Assembly: GCA_037039685.1 (NCBI GenBank)
Contig: JAWNGF010000001.1
Span: forward strand, 5,084,001 to 5,148,000
Reading direction: 5' to 3'
Origin: Ceratobasidium sp. AG-K
Lineage: Eukaryota > Basidiomycota > Agaricomycetes > Cantharellales > Ceratobasidiaceae
DNA length: 64,000 nucleotides
Positions 48,497 to 59,193 of this stretch are shown here, one piece after another. How positions within the stretch are numbered: position 1 is the stretch's first letter; every line of letters starts with the position of its first letter. Below the pieces are notes generated by a model. The model saw only the letters and a program-made list of their open reading frames with translations. It had not been told where the DNA came from and made no database searches. A program made the translations under genes and the position numbers.

Positions 48497-48815
48497 ATAG
48501 TGTACAGCCCTGGAGTTGCTGGGTCTCAAAGTATATCCTCTATTCGACTGACAAAAATGAGCATGGGAACGTACGATTGGGTGAACGAAGATTGCCATAC
48601 CTAGCGTAGAGACCCAGGAAGCAAAGTGTAAAACACTTTTGTGATTGACGTAGCTAAACCGGCGGTCTTGGAGAACCCGCTGCAAAGAGTGATATCGAGG
48701 ATCGGATAGGAGGGTTGCAGTGCTGACATGTAGATTGCAAATAGACGCCACTCACGTGTCTAAGTAGCCACGCCACTGCAGGATGTGGCAACTCCAAACA
48801 CCACCCCAGCTCAAG

Positions 48816-50148
48816 ATGGCTCGGTCAAAATCACTCAGCGGTCTTGATTTGAATCATAAAATAGCTTCATTGGAGTTTCCCACGAACATACAACGCAGCG
48901 ATTGTCTAATTCGCAACTATACCCCTCTGGGATCATACAACTGGGTGGACTGCCCAATGCCCACTATCGTCATTCCAGGTATAAGACAACTCTCCTATAA
49001 TTAAATAACAAAATATTGACTCTACTAATACAACAGGAGAACCAAGACTGTGGAAGGAGCCGAGCCTCCCGCTAAAAGTCGCGCCAGATCGTGGTCATAC
49101 ATTCGCCGACCAAAACGCGTGGCGTTCCCAAAATTCACCTCTCGAACCGATATTTCGTGCCATAGAACTAACTCAAGAATCGCTTGGAAATCACTCGTTC
49201 TCGTTAGCGGAGCATAACACTGATATCGTGACAGACCGCAATAATCTCCGTGCCCTCTTGAAAATGGTTAGGAGTACGCGCCTGAACGGGGGTAATTTGG
49301 TAGCCAGCAAGAGCCGGGAGTTTCGGATCAATGCGCAGTTGGCTTCTAACGGGCGCACTATGCTGCTATCTCGGTACCGTCCCGATTCAGGCAGGATCAA
49401 AGTAGACCCAAGGCAGCCCATCTACGGTGGTAATTTCGAAGCTGCAGCTACACATCCACACCATCCTGTTCAGGCTATCGATAAATCAAAAGTCGTTTCC
49501 TTTGTGCCAACAGGCTATCACAGGGTGGTCAAGTACGATATGTCAGGCTTGCGCCTCTTGGTGCGCTACGAAGTTGACGCAATGATAGAGGAACCTGTGG
49601 TATCCCATGTTGGAGCACTGGCCAACAAGGTCGGCCCTCTATCTCTAAACCAGGGCAATCCAATGGTTCACGAAACTGGCCAGTCCTCCCTCCGCCACAT
49701 AGTTTCTGGAGCTTTGATACCACAACACAGAATTTTAGAAATCAAGTCCACAAGCAAAAACGTAAAATGGTATAAACTTCCCAAGAGTGACTCAGATTAT
49801 CTACTAATGAAATAACACATAAACAGGCGTGATGCCGAACCCCAACTCTTCTTTTCACAAACCCCAACGTTGAAGGCAGGTTTCCACAAGAACGGGTTGT
49901 TCACGACAATACAATCCTACCTGCCCGATGAGAGCGAGGAACTAATTTCTGCCCACCAAGATCTTGAAAGCAATTTACCCTATCTCGTGTCTGTTCTCAA
50001 GCAAATGATGAATGTATGTCAAGGATACGGGCACCCAGGAAAGCCCATTGCATTCTTTTGGAGTGGCGTTGGTCCTATGGAGGTGTTTGAAATCCAACAC
50101 CCTCTCCATACATTCAAACTTCCAACAAAGTATCTAGACAGTCTCTAG
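48816..50148 (+). CDS. Fungal family protein usually labelled 'geranylgeranyl pyrophosphate synthetase', paralogue A
   Basis: Three exons (48816-48978, 49037-49769, 49827-50148) give 406 codons with stop; an upstream in-frame ATG at 48783 is possible. Family blocks: LGSYNWVDCPMPTIVIPG, PRLWKEPSLPLKV, DIVTDRNNLRALLKM, FRINAQLASNGRTMLL, YGGNFEAAAT, PTGYHRVVKYDMSGLRLLV, LRHIVSGALIPQHRILEIK, QLFFSQTPTLKAG and FFWSGVGPMEV. There is no DDxxD metal-binding motif, so a prenyl-synthase function is not supported by this sequence; the common name looks like an annotation error. Compared with paralogue B it lacks an ~25-residue stretch (EVPWSVFYATLT...) before QLFFSQTP, at the second intron. Confidence 0.8.
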
Positions 50149-50216
50149 CTCGCTAAAACCACGCTTTGAATTGATATTTCCGTAGTATACAATCATCATG
50201 TACGCGACTGTCACAC

Positions 50217-51691
50217 TCAAAACTTGTCAAGATCTTTTTCAGAAAGTAGGTGACCGCCCTGATAAACGATACGAATCTTCAAATCCCCTTGCCCACTCCA
50301 GAAAACGGCCAGCGGTTGGCCCATTAGCTTGTGCTTCTGTACGACATCTCGAATCCTAGTCAGAACTGTCGACAAAGCAACGAAATCGGGCGCAAGATTG
50401 GCATGTGCTGTTTTCATATCTTGGCTCTCCTTGGTGTAGGTCTGGATCGAATCGATTTGCCCGTCTAGCTGCTTAGCAACTTTGATAACTGGAGTCTGCG
50501 ATAAGAATAATTGAGGATACACATCGCTCCTAAGTAAAGGTTCATCAGTAAACTGAACAATCGGGCACGGGGTTAGCGTTGCATAAAATACTGACCATGG
50601 GACTTCAAACACGCTTTTGATCGTTCTAAGCTCAAGAACTTGAGCTTGAGGTATGAGCTGTCCATGAACAATATGGCGCAGCTCTGAGCCCGGAATTTCA
50701 ACAATAGTCTCAGGCCTTTTAGGAACAGGCATGAACTTGGGCTTGGACTTGGTTTCGGCAGTGGGTTTAGTATCCGAAAGGGATGCTTGAGCGAGCGCCT
50801 TCGACAAGACATCAAGTTCATCATCGTCCGTCTTATCGATTCGCGCTTCCGTTGAAGGTATCATGGCATCTACCTCATAACGAACGAGGAATCGTAGCCC
50901 AAGTAGGTCGAAGCGGGTGATTCGATGATGGCCAGTGGGAGCCAAACGGGATATATGCGTACGATTCTGAGTGGTGGCTAAGAAGGGGGCAGATTGCTCG
51001 GTGGTCGCCTTTTCGAAATTGTGTCCATAACCTTTGAATCGAGTCGAGTCATCGATTACTTTCTCGTCGCGCCGCGTAAGTACGAGTGTCTGGCCATTTG
51101 ACGCAAGTTGGACGTCGATTCTAAACCCACGGTTGCTACCGGGTCGTGGGTCTCGGTTAGGTCCGTGGTAGGTTATAAAACGCATAAGCTTGCGAAGATT
51201 GTTGCGGTCCGTGACAATGTCAATATCTTCGTCTGCGAGGTCGAAATCTTTCCCAAGTTGCTTTTGGGTAACTTCGATCGCTCGGAGCATTGGCTCTAGA
51301 GGTTTTAGAGGCAACCGAGCTGTATTTTGATCGATGAACGAGTTACCCGAGTCCGGGTCGAGCTGCATAGGAAGATTTGGTTCTTTCCACAGGGGCGGCT
51401 CCCCTAGGTCACGGAAACAGCCTTCAGCGTTTATGCGGCTGGTGGCAAATTATTATACTTGCCTGGGATCATCATCGTTGGCGTTGTATGGTCCATCCAG
51501 TTATAGGAACCCAGTGCGACAACATCTGTGGCCTCAACCGTATCACTGGTTTGGAAAACGGACATTGGGCATGGAATGGTGTCAATTTCGTTCTCTGAAA
51601 GTCCTTCTTGTAGCTTGGTTAAAGGATCTGGCAAATAACTGGGCTGAAAACGCCCTCCTCGACCTCGACCGCGATAGCCACGCGCTGACAT
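50217..51691 (-). CDS. Same fungal family ('geranylgeranyl pyrophosphate synthetase'-labelled), paralogue B
   Basis: Two exons (51691-51463, 51403-50217) sum to 472 codons with stop. The N-terminus is RG-rich (MSARGYRGRGRGGRF), then ALGSYNWMDHTTPTMMIPG, PPLWKEPNLPMQL, DIVTDRNNLRKLMRF, FRIDVQLASNGQTLVL, GYGHNFEKATT, PTGHHRITRFDLLGLRFLV, ELRHIVHGQLIPQAQVLELR and AVFWSGQGDLKI. It matches paralogue A block for block in the opposite direction; the stops are 68 bp apart. The single intron has a GC donor (CCAG/GCAAGT) instead of GT, at exactly the place where A has GT. RG repeats plus a globular domain suggest RNA association (inference). No DDxxD motif. Confidence 0.85.
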
Positions 51692-51885
51692 GGTAGAATT
51701 TGAATCGTTGCGAGTTTAAATATGTGAGGTATGAGTGGTAAACGTCAAGTTTAGGGCAAAGCAGCGTGTGAGCAACGGTAGCCACAAGATGATCAACTTG
51801 AGCCAAAACATCAGTCAACAACTGAGGCCTAGCCACCCAAAACCAAAGCTTACGAAAGCCAATCATGTGGTGAACTTGGACTAAT

Positions 51886-52447
51886 CTAATTCCTTGGTTT
51901 GACTATTCCAGGGGTTATCTTATAGTAAACAATCGACGAATCCTCGCTAGTAATTCCAAGATACACCTCTGATCCGTCCGAGTCAGGGATCTCCCCAAAT
52001 ACTTCGGATGTCCTGCGTGTTAGTCGTGAGCGACATCGTCCCACCCAGCATGCCAAACCTACCAATGTATTGATAATTTTTCGTCGAGCCCGCAAGGAGC
52101 GACGAAAGAACGGTGCTCCTACGAGGGTTAAATTGGTTACGGCCTCGTTTGCATTCCACCTACTTACTTGATTGGGTTTTATGCCTGATATGATCGCGCG
52201 TCCTGCTCGAGGCGCATCAAAAGTTTGTATATCAGACCATTGTTGAGCTAAAGTATGTTAGATCGGTAAAAATAACAAATTCCGCTTACAGACCATATAC
52301 AATGTCATTATACACTTGGTATATTGCCCCACGGCATTTAGGATAATTTTGTAAGAAGCCCCTCAGAGTCTCGTACTATCAAACAAGGTTATTGGTATCC
52401 CATCACAGTCAAACACGTGTATGACGAACCGAGGGGTGCTTGTCCAT
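51886..52447 (-). CDS. SEN15: tRNA-splicing endonuclease subunit Sen15
   Basis: Five exons (52447-52430, 52375-52294, 52247-52168, 52118-52063, 52012-51886) sum exactly to 121 codons with stop. The product begins MDKHPSYETLRGFLQNYP, followed by YQVYNDIVYAQQWSDI, AIISGIKPNQ, FVAPCGLDEKLSIHW and VYLGITSEDSSIVYYKITPG-IVKP. HPSY, the AQQWSD block and the YLxITSEDSS-VYYK ending are what I know of Sen15; it is a non-catalytic subunit of the heterotetramer that cuts introns from pre-tRNAs (such as the tRNA-Val here). The first coding exon has only 18 nt. The second donor is GTCTGT, chosen over a better-looking GTAAGC three bases on because only it keeps the frame. Confidence 0.88.
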
Positions 52448-52746
52448 TCTGGTGGTCCAGAGAACGATCTAGGTGTTCGAGTCAGAACTTCAGCTTATGG
52501 TGGAGTCAGACTGGGAGAACTTGATTGATTTGTAATTGAGCGTCGATCCTTCTACTTAACCTCGACGGCCTTTGAGGCATGTTCGTCTAAACTCGCTAGT
52601 GACCACCCGGTCGTGCTACACTTGAGCTCCAAATATCAGTTTCTAAGGATATAGTCAATCACATTCTTGCAAGGAATTGTGCTGTTCCAACTAGTTCATA
52701 CTCTCAGCGGCGGTTATAATAAACGCTCTCGGTCAACGCCGAACTG
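52448..52746. promoter_or_regulatory. Divergent promoter between SEN15 and GCN2
   Basis: 299 bp between opposed ATGs of two genes linked to tRNA metabolism (tRNA splicing; uncharged-tRNA sensing). Nothing beyond AT-rich stretches recognised; co-regulation is speculation. Confidence 0.45.
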
Positions 52747-55700
52747 ATGGCTGCTGGCACGATTTCAACCAACGCTCTAGAGGATCAACTCGCCGAACTA
52801 GAGTCTGTAGTTGAAGTCTTTGGCGCGGAAAATGTTCAACGAATACAATCTAAACAAGCATGGGGCAAGGTTTGCACAGCATGCCATTCGTGCGGAAATC
52901 GATCCGATTTACTTTACTTTTAGAATGCTCCTCAATTTGTTGAATTCACCATCCGTCTCTCGCCATCTGACGTTAATCCTGATGCTGAAGCGGTCTACGT
53001 GACTCTACATGTCAAGTGAGTGCTGATATACTGTGTATCAATCCTCCTATTCATTTCATCTGAGGTTCGCCCATACATACCCCCGGGTTCCTGCACAATT
53101 TACTGCGAAGGATCCTGTAAACTTTCCAAAGAAACACATTCCCGGGCTAAACAAGTTCCTTCATGCCGCGGCAGACCGTCATGTTGGAGATCCAATGGTC
53201 TTGGTTGTAAGTATCTTCTTTTGATTTACAAGATGGTCAACTCACTAGACCCGACTGCTAGGTGGCCGATGAACTAAGGGAACATATGTCTACGCTTGTA
53301 GCTCCCGAGGCTATCCCTGCCAACGCCTCCCTAGCAGACCTCGCCGTTCAAAGGGCCAACGCAACGCTTGCTGCTCAAAAGGCTCAGCGAGAGGCCCAGG
53401 ATGCTAAAGAAGAGGCGGATCAAAGGGAAGCAGCACGGGAAATTGAGGAGAGAATCAAAGCCATGGAGCTTCAGCGACGTACGATTTTTGGAACTGGGAC
53501 GTCTCCAGGGGACAAAACTGCGCTCGCTGGGGATGTGAAGTCACGTTGGACTGTACCCGGCCCGGTGCCTGCCATACATCACTCTGGTGAAAGCCAGATC
53601 ATTGAACGCTTTAACGAGACCATCGAGTTAGGTGATCGGGCGTTTGACTCTGTGAAATTGTCATGTCCTCAATCTGGTATGTTCACTTCCAGTCACGAGT
53701 TTAGATTCTAAGTCATTGTATCCCCGAAGTCGGCGCCATCGGGACGGTGTATTTCGCGGAACCAATATTTCATGAAGCCAACAGAGACCCATCAAAGTTG
53801 GCCGTAGCTGCCGGAGCTGGTGCCGAGATTCCTGCACTCGAAATGCACGAGACTGTGTTTTACTCGAGTTATTACTCCAACCCTGGTACGTTTCTCGTGA
53901 TCTCAATTCCTATAGCTTGGTCACATTCGCATTATTTATTAGCCGGTAGAACCAAGCTAGTGACATTAACTGAAGAGATTCGTCGATTAATATCGATCAG
54001 ACATCCGCACCTTCAAGACGTATATGCAGTCAAACTCACGTCGATTGAAACCAAGCCATCTACATCCGCATTTACACCAATATCTCCGTGGATTGGTTCT
54101 GATCACGCAGGGCATGAGGGACGACTCCTCCCTGGCGGAAGCCAACCTAACTCATACATGCGACTGTGCATACTCGCTGAGCGTTCGCCTCAACTTATGC
54201 TTGAAGATGTATTAGCTCAGTGCGATTATTTCAAGAAGGATCGGGCAATAGTATGTATTTTTGGCGCATTACTCGTGCTTCATTAATGAGTCGGTAATAG
54301 AACTTTATCTGCTCGGTTTTGCAAGCCCTTTCAGTGCTCCATGCCAAGCAACTTACGCATAGAGGTTCGTATCCGAACCCGGACTTGTATTGCACTCATA
54401 ACTCCTCCAGCTGTCAGTTTGTCGAATCTCGGATTTACATCACGCCCTCGCGGACAACCTGGTGTCATGAAGCTTAGGCGCACCTGGTGGTTTACGCGCC
54501 TTGTCGATTTACACAAAGGAAATCCGTATGGACGCGATAGTGGAACATGCAGTGAAGAGCAAATCCCTGAGCGATGGTTAGTACGTCCCTATGCTTTTCG
54601 TCGGCGTGGTCTTATCCATCGTAGGATCCTACCGGAAGTGTTGGAGGAACCCCACCAATACTCTTATAGGCGTGACGTGTGGTCGCTAGGTCGGTATCTA
54701 TGAGGAAACTCTCGTGAAAATTTGCTAACTCGTTTACAGGTGTCGTATTTGTACAAATGCTAATGGGCCCTCATATATTCCACCAGTTCGGGGATGTACA
54801 CGATGCTTTATCTGCGTGTAAGTTCACGCGTCTTAATAACTGGCTGATAGTAAAACTTGCTCTTAGCCGACATTCCCGAACGGTTACAAGAGGTTTTGTT
54901 GACTATGGTCACATCACAAAAGAAACGACCAACATGTCTCACCGTTTTGTCAAAGCTCCAGTCGCTCGGTCAAGTTACCCCCGTACCTAGCAGTAGGCCA
55001 TCTACATCTGACTGAACTCATCACCATATTGAAACGTGCTCACCCTGATAGAGCCAAAACCTCTGCCACCCTATGATCAGCGGTCCATGTCAATGTCACC
55101 GGAAGGTATTCACTTCGTATCTATGAGTATTGGTGGACCAGGCACCTCCGCTCCAAGAGTCAGTCGATTCCGAGAAGAGTGGGAGGAGTTGGAATTCTTG
55201 GTAAGTGGCTTGACCCACCAATGTGGCACAAATTAAGTCCATGTAGGGGAAAGGTGGTTTCGGGTCAGTTGTCAAGGCCCAAAACAAGCTCGATGGACGA
55301 ATATATGCGGCGAGTTGCTTCAATTAACACGTTACGATCCTTGCTCACTCCTATTTCAGGTTAAGAAAATTAGGCTTAGGGGCGCCGACGATGCAAAAAT
55401 TTACCGGGAAATAAATGCATTATCGAAGCTTTCACATAGATACATCGTGAGGCGAGTGGTATGGTTCCATATCCATGTTCCGCATTATTCATTTATCCTT
55501 CTATCTACAGATACTATACTACATGGCTCGAGACTTTGCAGTCTGGTGCCAACTCACCCACTGACTCGGATGGTTCTAGCGTTTCATCCGACGCGACTGA
55601 GGTGACTGAAACCATGAGCAGCGATTTCAGCGCGGACGCAGCAACGCTATTTAATTTGGATGATCTTCCTCCACCGGGATCAGCGCCCTATTCCGGAACT

Positions 55701-58700
55701 TCATTTCCCGGTATACATTTCAGGGAAAACAGCCAAAGTAGAAGTCGTTCCTCCCATGGTTTTGATGACTCTAGTGAAGAGGAAGATGACGATGCACCGG
55801 TAATGTCGACGCCAACACAACTAAAGCCTGTCGTACCCAAGGTTAATCCTCGCATATTGTACATTCAGATGGTATGTTTCAGTAACGACGTCAAACACTA
55901 TTTCTCTAACCCAATACAGGAGTTTGTAGAGAATCAGACACTGAAAGAGGTAGGTTGAACGGGAAAATCGCGTCGTTGGATGTTTAGTAGTCATCAACGC
56001 AGCTGGTAGAACGAAAAGCCCCAGAGGGAGGGTTCAGTGAAGAAGAATCATGGCGACTGTTCCGGCAACTCGTCGAGGCTCTGGTGCACTTGCAACAAAA
56101 TGGTATCCTACACCGAGATGTCAAGCTGTCCAATATCTTTATTGACGCAAAGGGAGACGCAAAGGTATTCCTACTTGTAATTTGGTCGCGCATATACTCA
56201 TCTGATACAGCTGGGCGACTTTGGACTTGCGGTCAACACCGTGGTGCCTGTTGAAACCTTTGACGACTCAAATCTACAAGCCGATAAGTTCCGAGGGGAG
56301 CTGACCTCAGGTAAGCACTGTCCCTAGTTTCATATGTCACAGTAGGATTATTGCGCCCATAGGTGTGGGCACAAGCCTATACGTCGCCCCTGAAGTCATA
56401 TCAAGAAGGAAAAAGGGATCTCGCAACCAGTCAAAAGCCGATCTATACAGGTAAGCATCAGTAGATTGTTGCATAGTATCCTATGCTAAACAGGCACCGC
56501 AGCTTAGGGGTAAGATAGAAGACGCGTGTTGGATCGGGGCACTAAGATAGCCTTTATAGATCGTATTTTTTGAGCTAAATTTCCCATTCGCTACTGGCAG
56601 CGAGCGGGTCTTTGTTTTGTCGCGACTTCGATTGCCATCAATCGACTTTCCGCGTACCTGGCCTGAAGAGAGGCACCGCCAGCGGAAAATTATCGAACTG
56701 CTACTCGAACATGACCCCGAAAAACGGCCATCAGCATTGCAGCTCAGTCGGAGCGAACATCTCCCTGAGACCTTGGAAGATGAATACGTAAAGGAGGCTT
56801 TACCAATGATTGGTAGGATCGGGGCCTAGCTTGAGCTAGCATCAGCTTACCTTTTGTATCAGTTGATCCTAAACGCCCGCACTACGAGGCTTTGCTGTCG
56901 AAACTATTCGAGCAAGATCCAGTCCCTGCAAAGGCTTTCATCTACAATAATGGCGCAGAAATACCCGATCACGCCGCATTATACGACACCGTGCGAGACA
57001 AGATTGTTGCCGTATTCCATGTACAAGGGGCAGTATCCAAGGAACCAATTTTGCTCGCTCCTAACCATGGCGCTCACGACGATTCGAGCGAGGAACGCCA
57101 ATCTGTGGTCTTGTTGGACAGGCGGGGCGACCTGGTAACTCTTCCAAGGCACGCCACTACACCTTTTGCGCGCCTGGCCGCCGTTGAAGGAACAACGCGT
57201 ATCAAGCGCTATTCGATATGTAGGTATTCTTGGATGTCTCAGTGAACCTTGCTAATTCTATCCTAGGCAACGCATACAGGCCCACAAACGTCGGTCCCCC
57301 CAAGGCCGTCAAGTTCGCAATATTCGACATTATTACACCCGACACCGACGTAGATTCTATTGGCGCGGCCGAAGCAGAATGCATGCGAGTTGTTGACGAG
57401 ATCCTTTCGATCTTCCCTGGCACCCGAGAGCAGCCGATCGACCTATACCTCACCCATGACAGTTGTAAGTGGGTGTTGTCCTGAATTCGGCCCTGTAATA
57501 ACCCCTTATTAGTGATTAAAGATATCCGGAAGATACTGGCTGATATCGACCCACGAGCCGAAGACATACTAACCCAGTCCCGCTCATCGTTTCCTCAAAA
57601 ACGTGGACATCTCAGCCGGCTTGGAGTGCCAAGGAATATTGTGGATATTATCGAGATATTGACAAATAGCTATGGCAAGTTATCCTCGCGCATTTCGTAT
57701 CGACTCGCTAATACCCTTGCAGACGAAGTAGAACCTCTGATAAGTCGTCTGGAGAAGATTCCGTTGGAAGACGGCTCAAGGCGGATCCAAGCTCTAGAAG
57801 AAATCAAGCGCACGTTGACCCTGGCGCGGCTCATGGGAGTCAAACGCAAAATTATCATCGCTCCCTGGTCACTTTCCATGATTAATCAAACAGACTTTAC
57901 CGGTGGTCTCGTATTTGAAGCGCGGGGTGCCAAACGAACGGACATTTTCGCGCGGGGTGGCCGGTACGCCATCGCACGTTTATTCCGGGTACTGGCTGAC
58001 CAATGGCTCAGATACGATCCCCTGATCACCAAGCTCACCATTCCAACTAGACGTCAGCCGATTCGTGCTGTGGCTGTTCAGATATCAGTCGACAAGATCG
58101 CGAGCGCACTGGCAGACTACTTGTCGAGCAGTGTCAAAAGCCTGGTCAAAGAAGAGCGGTCTTTTGGTTACTGGTCGCCCAGCCGCTGCGATGTCTATGT
58201 CGCGTCCTTTCAGCCAGGGCTCATGCACGAACGTGTGGAATTGGTCAAGGACCTATGGAATCGCCGCATACGTGCCGATATGATGTATGAAGAAGCCACA
58301 CAGCAGAGCGGGGAAGAACATGTACATATGTGTAAACGCGAAGGCATCCTGCAAGTCCCGCACTCCACACTCTGCTGTTATACTTACCATTTACCAGGTT
58401 CTTGGTGTATATCCGGCTCAAGGCGAAGCGAGACTCGAGTATACTCCTGGTCAAGAGCGCACTCACCGGAATCGAAACGGAAGGTACTTGCCCCACTTTG
58501 TTCCAATTTCACTACGATAACGTTGGATATAGTCACTCGGAACGACTTGGTGCCATGGCTGGAGCACAACCTAGCCGAACAACGCAAAGCCGAAGCCATT
58601 GAAGCGACTGCATCCGCTCCCTCCGCGGAATCTAGTTTGCGCGAGATGCACCACGACAGCATCCACGTTCTCGTCCCGGGCGAAGGACACCGGAAACAGA

Positions 58701-59059
58701 GAAAACAGAGCAAGAACATCTTTCTAGAAAAAGGTCGGTGATTTTGTTTTCACAAACTTTGATTAACCCCGCATACAGCCCAGGAACTCCAAATGACCGT
58801 ACGTCAGGCGTGTTCGACCGGAATCCAGGTTCTCGCGATCGACGTTCCTCCCGCGGCGTTTAATGCCATGACGTCGGGCATTGCGTGGCTCTCAGAAGAC
58901 GACGCGTGGAAGACGGTGCTCGCAGCGTTTCCCAAAGAACAGGCCGGCCACGCCGCCCAGGTTCGAGAAGAATGCATTTCCAGAAAGACCCAGGGACACA
59001 AGCTCTTGCTATTGCTCTCTGTGCGCGACGATCGAGTATTCTTGTTTAGTCTGAGGTAG
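52747..59059 (+). CDS. GCN2: eIF2-alpha kinase Gcn2
   Basis: Very long, intron-rich gene of the full Gcn2 layout. The RWD domain is at the start (ALEDQLAELESVVEVF, FVEFTIRLSPD, FPKKHIPGLNKFL), then a coiled coil (AQKAQREAQDAKEEAD). A degenerate kinase lobe follows (GDRAFDSVKLS, IGTVYFAEPIF, LQDVYAVKLT). The active kinase has the Gly loop GKGGFGSVVKA, IYAVKKIRLRG (catalytic Lys), an acidic insert (SSEEEDDDAP), GILHRDVKLSNIFIDAKG, KLGDFGLA and YVAPEV. Subdomain IX, DLYSLGIVFFEL, is completed only by a 7-nt exon (56503-56509). A histidyl-tRNA-synthetase-like domain (FIYNNGAEIPDH, LTNSYGKLSSRISY, FARGGRYAI) and C-terminal helical domain (RNDLVPWLEHNL, ending DRVFLFSLR) close the gene. Uncharged tRNA triggers phosphorylation of eIF2-alpha. 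One intron (55310-55359) uses a GC donor. Confidence 0.93.
56503..56509 (+). other. GCN2: Seven-nucleotide microexon of GCN2
   Basis: CTTAGGG lies between a CCGCAG acceptor and a GTAAGA donor. Joined to TACAG (ending at 56450) on the left and ATCGTATTT on the right it encodes Y-S-L-G-I-V-F, the conserved subdomain-IX motif. Without it the frame shifts. Confidence 0.8.
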
Positions 59060-59193
59060 ATGCCCAACTAGACTCCATAAATGAATCGGTGATAGTGTAA
59101 TTACAAAGTCCAGAATGCGACGTGGATATGGTCTAATATATAAAACATGGCTATGCGTATGCAAGAAATCGTAAAATTTATGCGACTGGGCCC

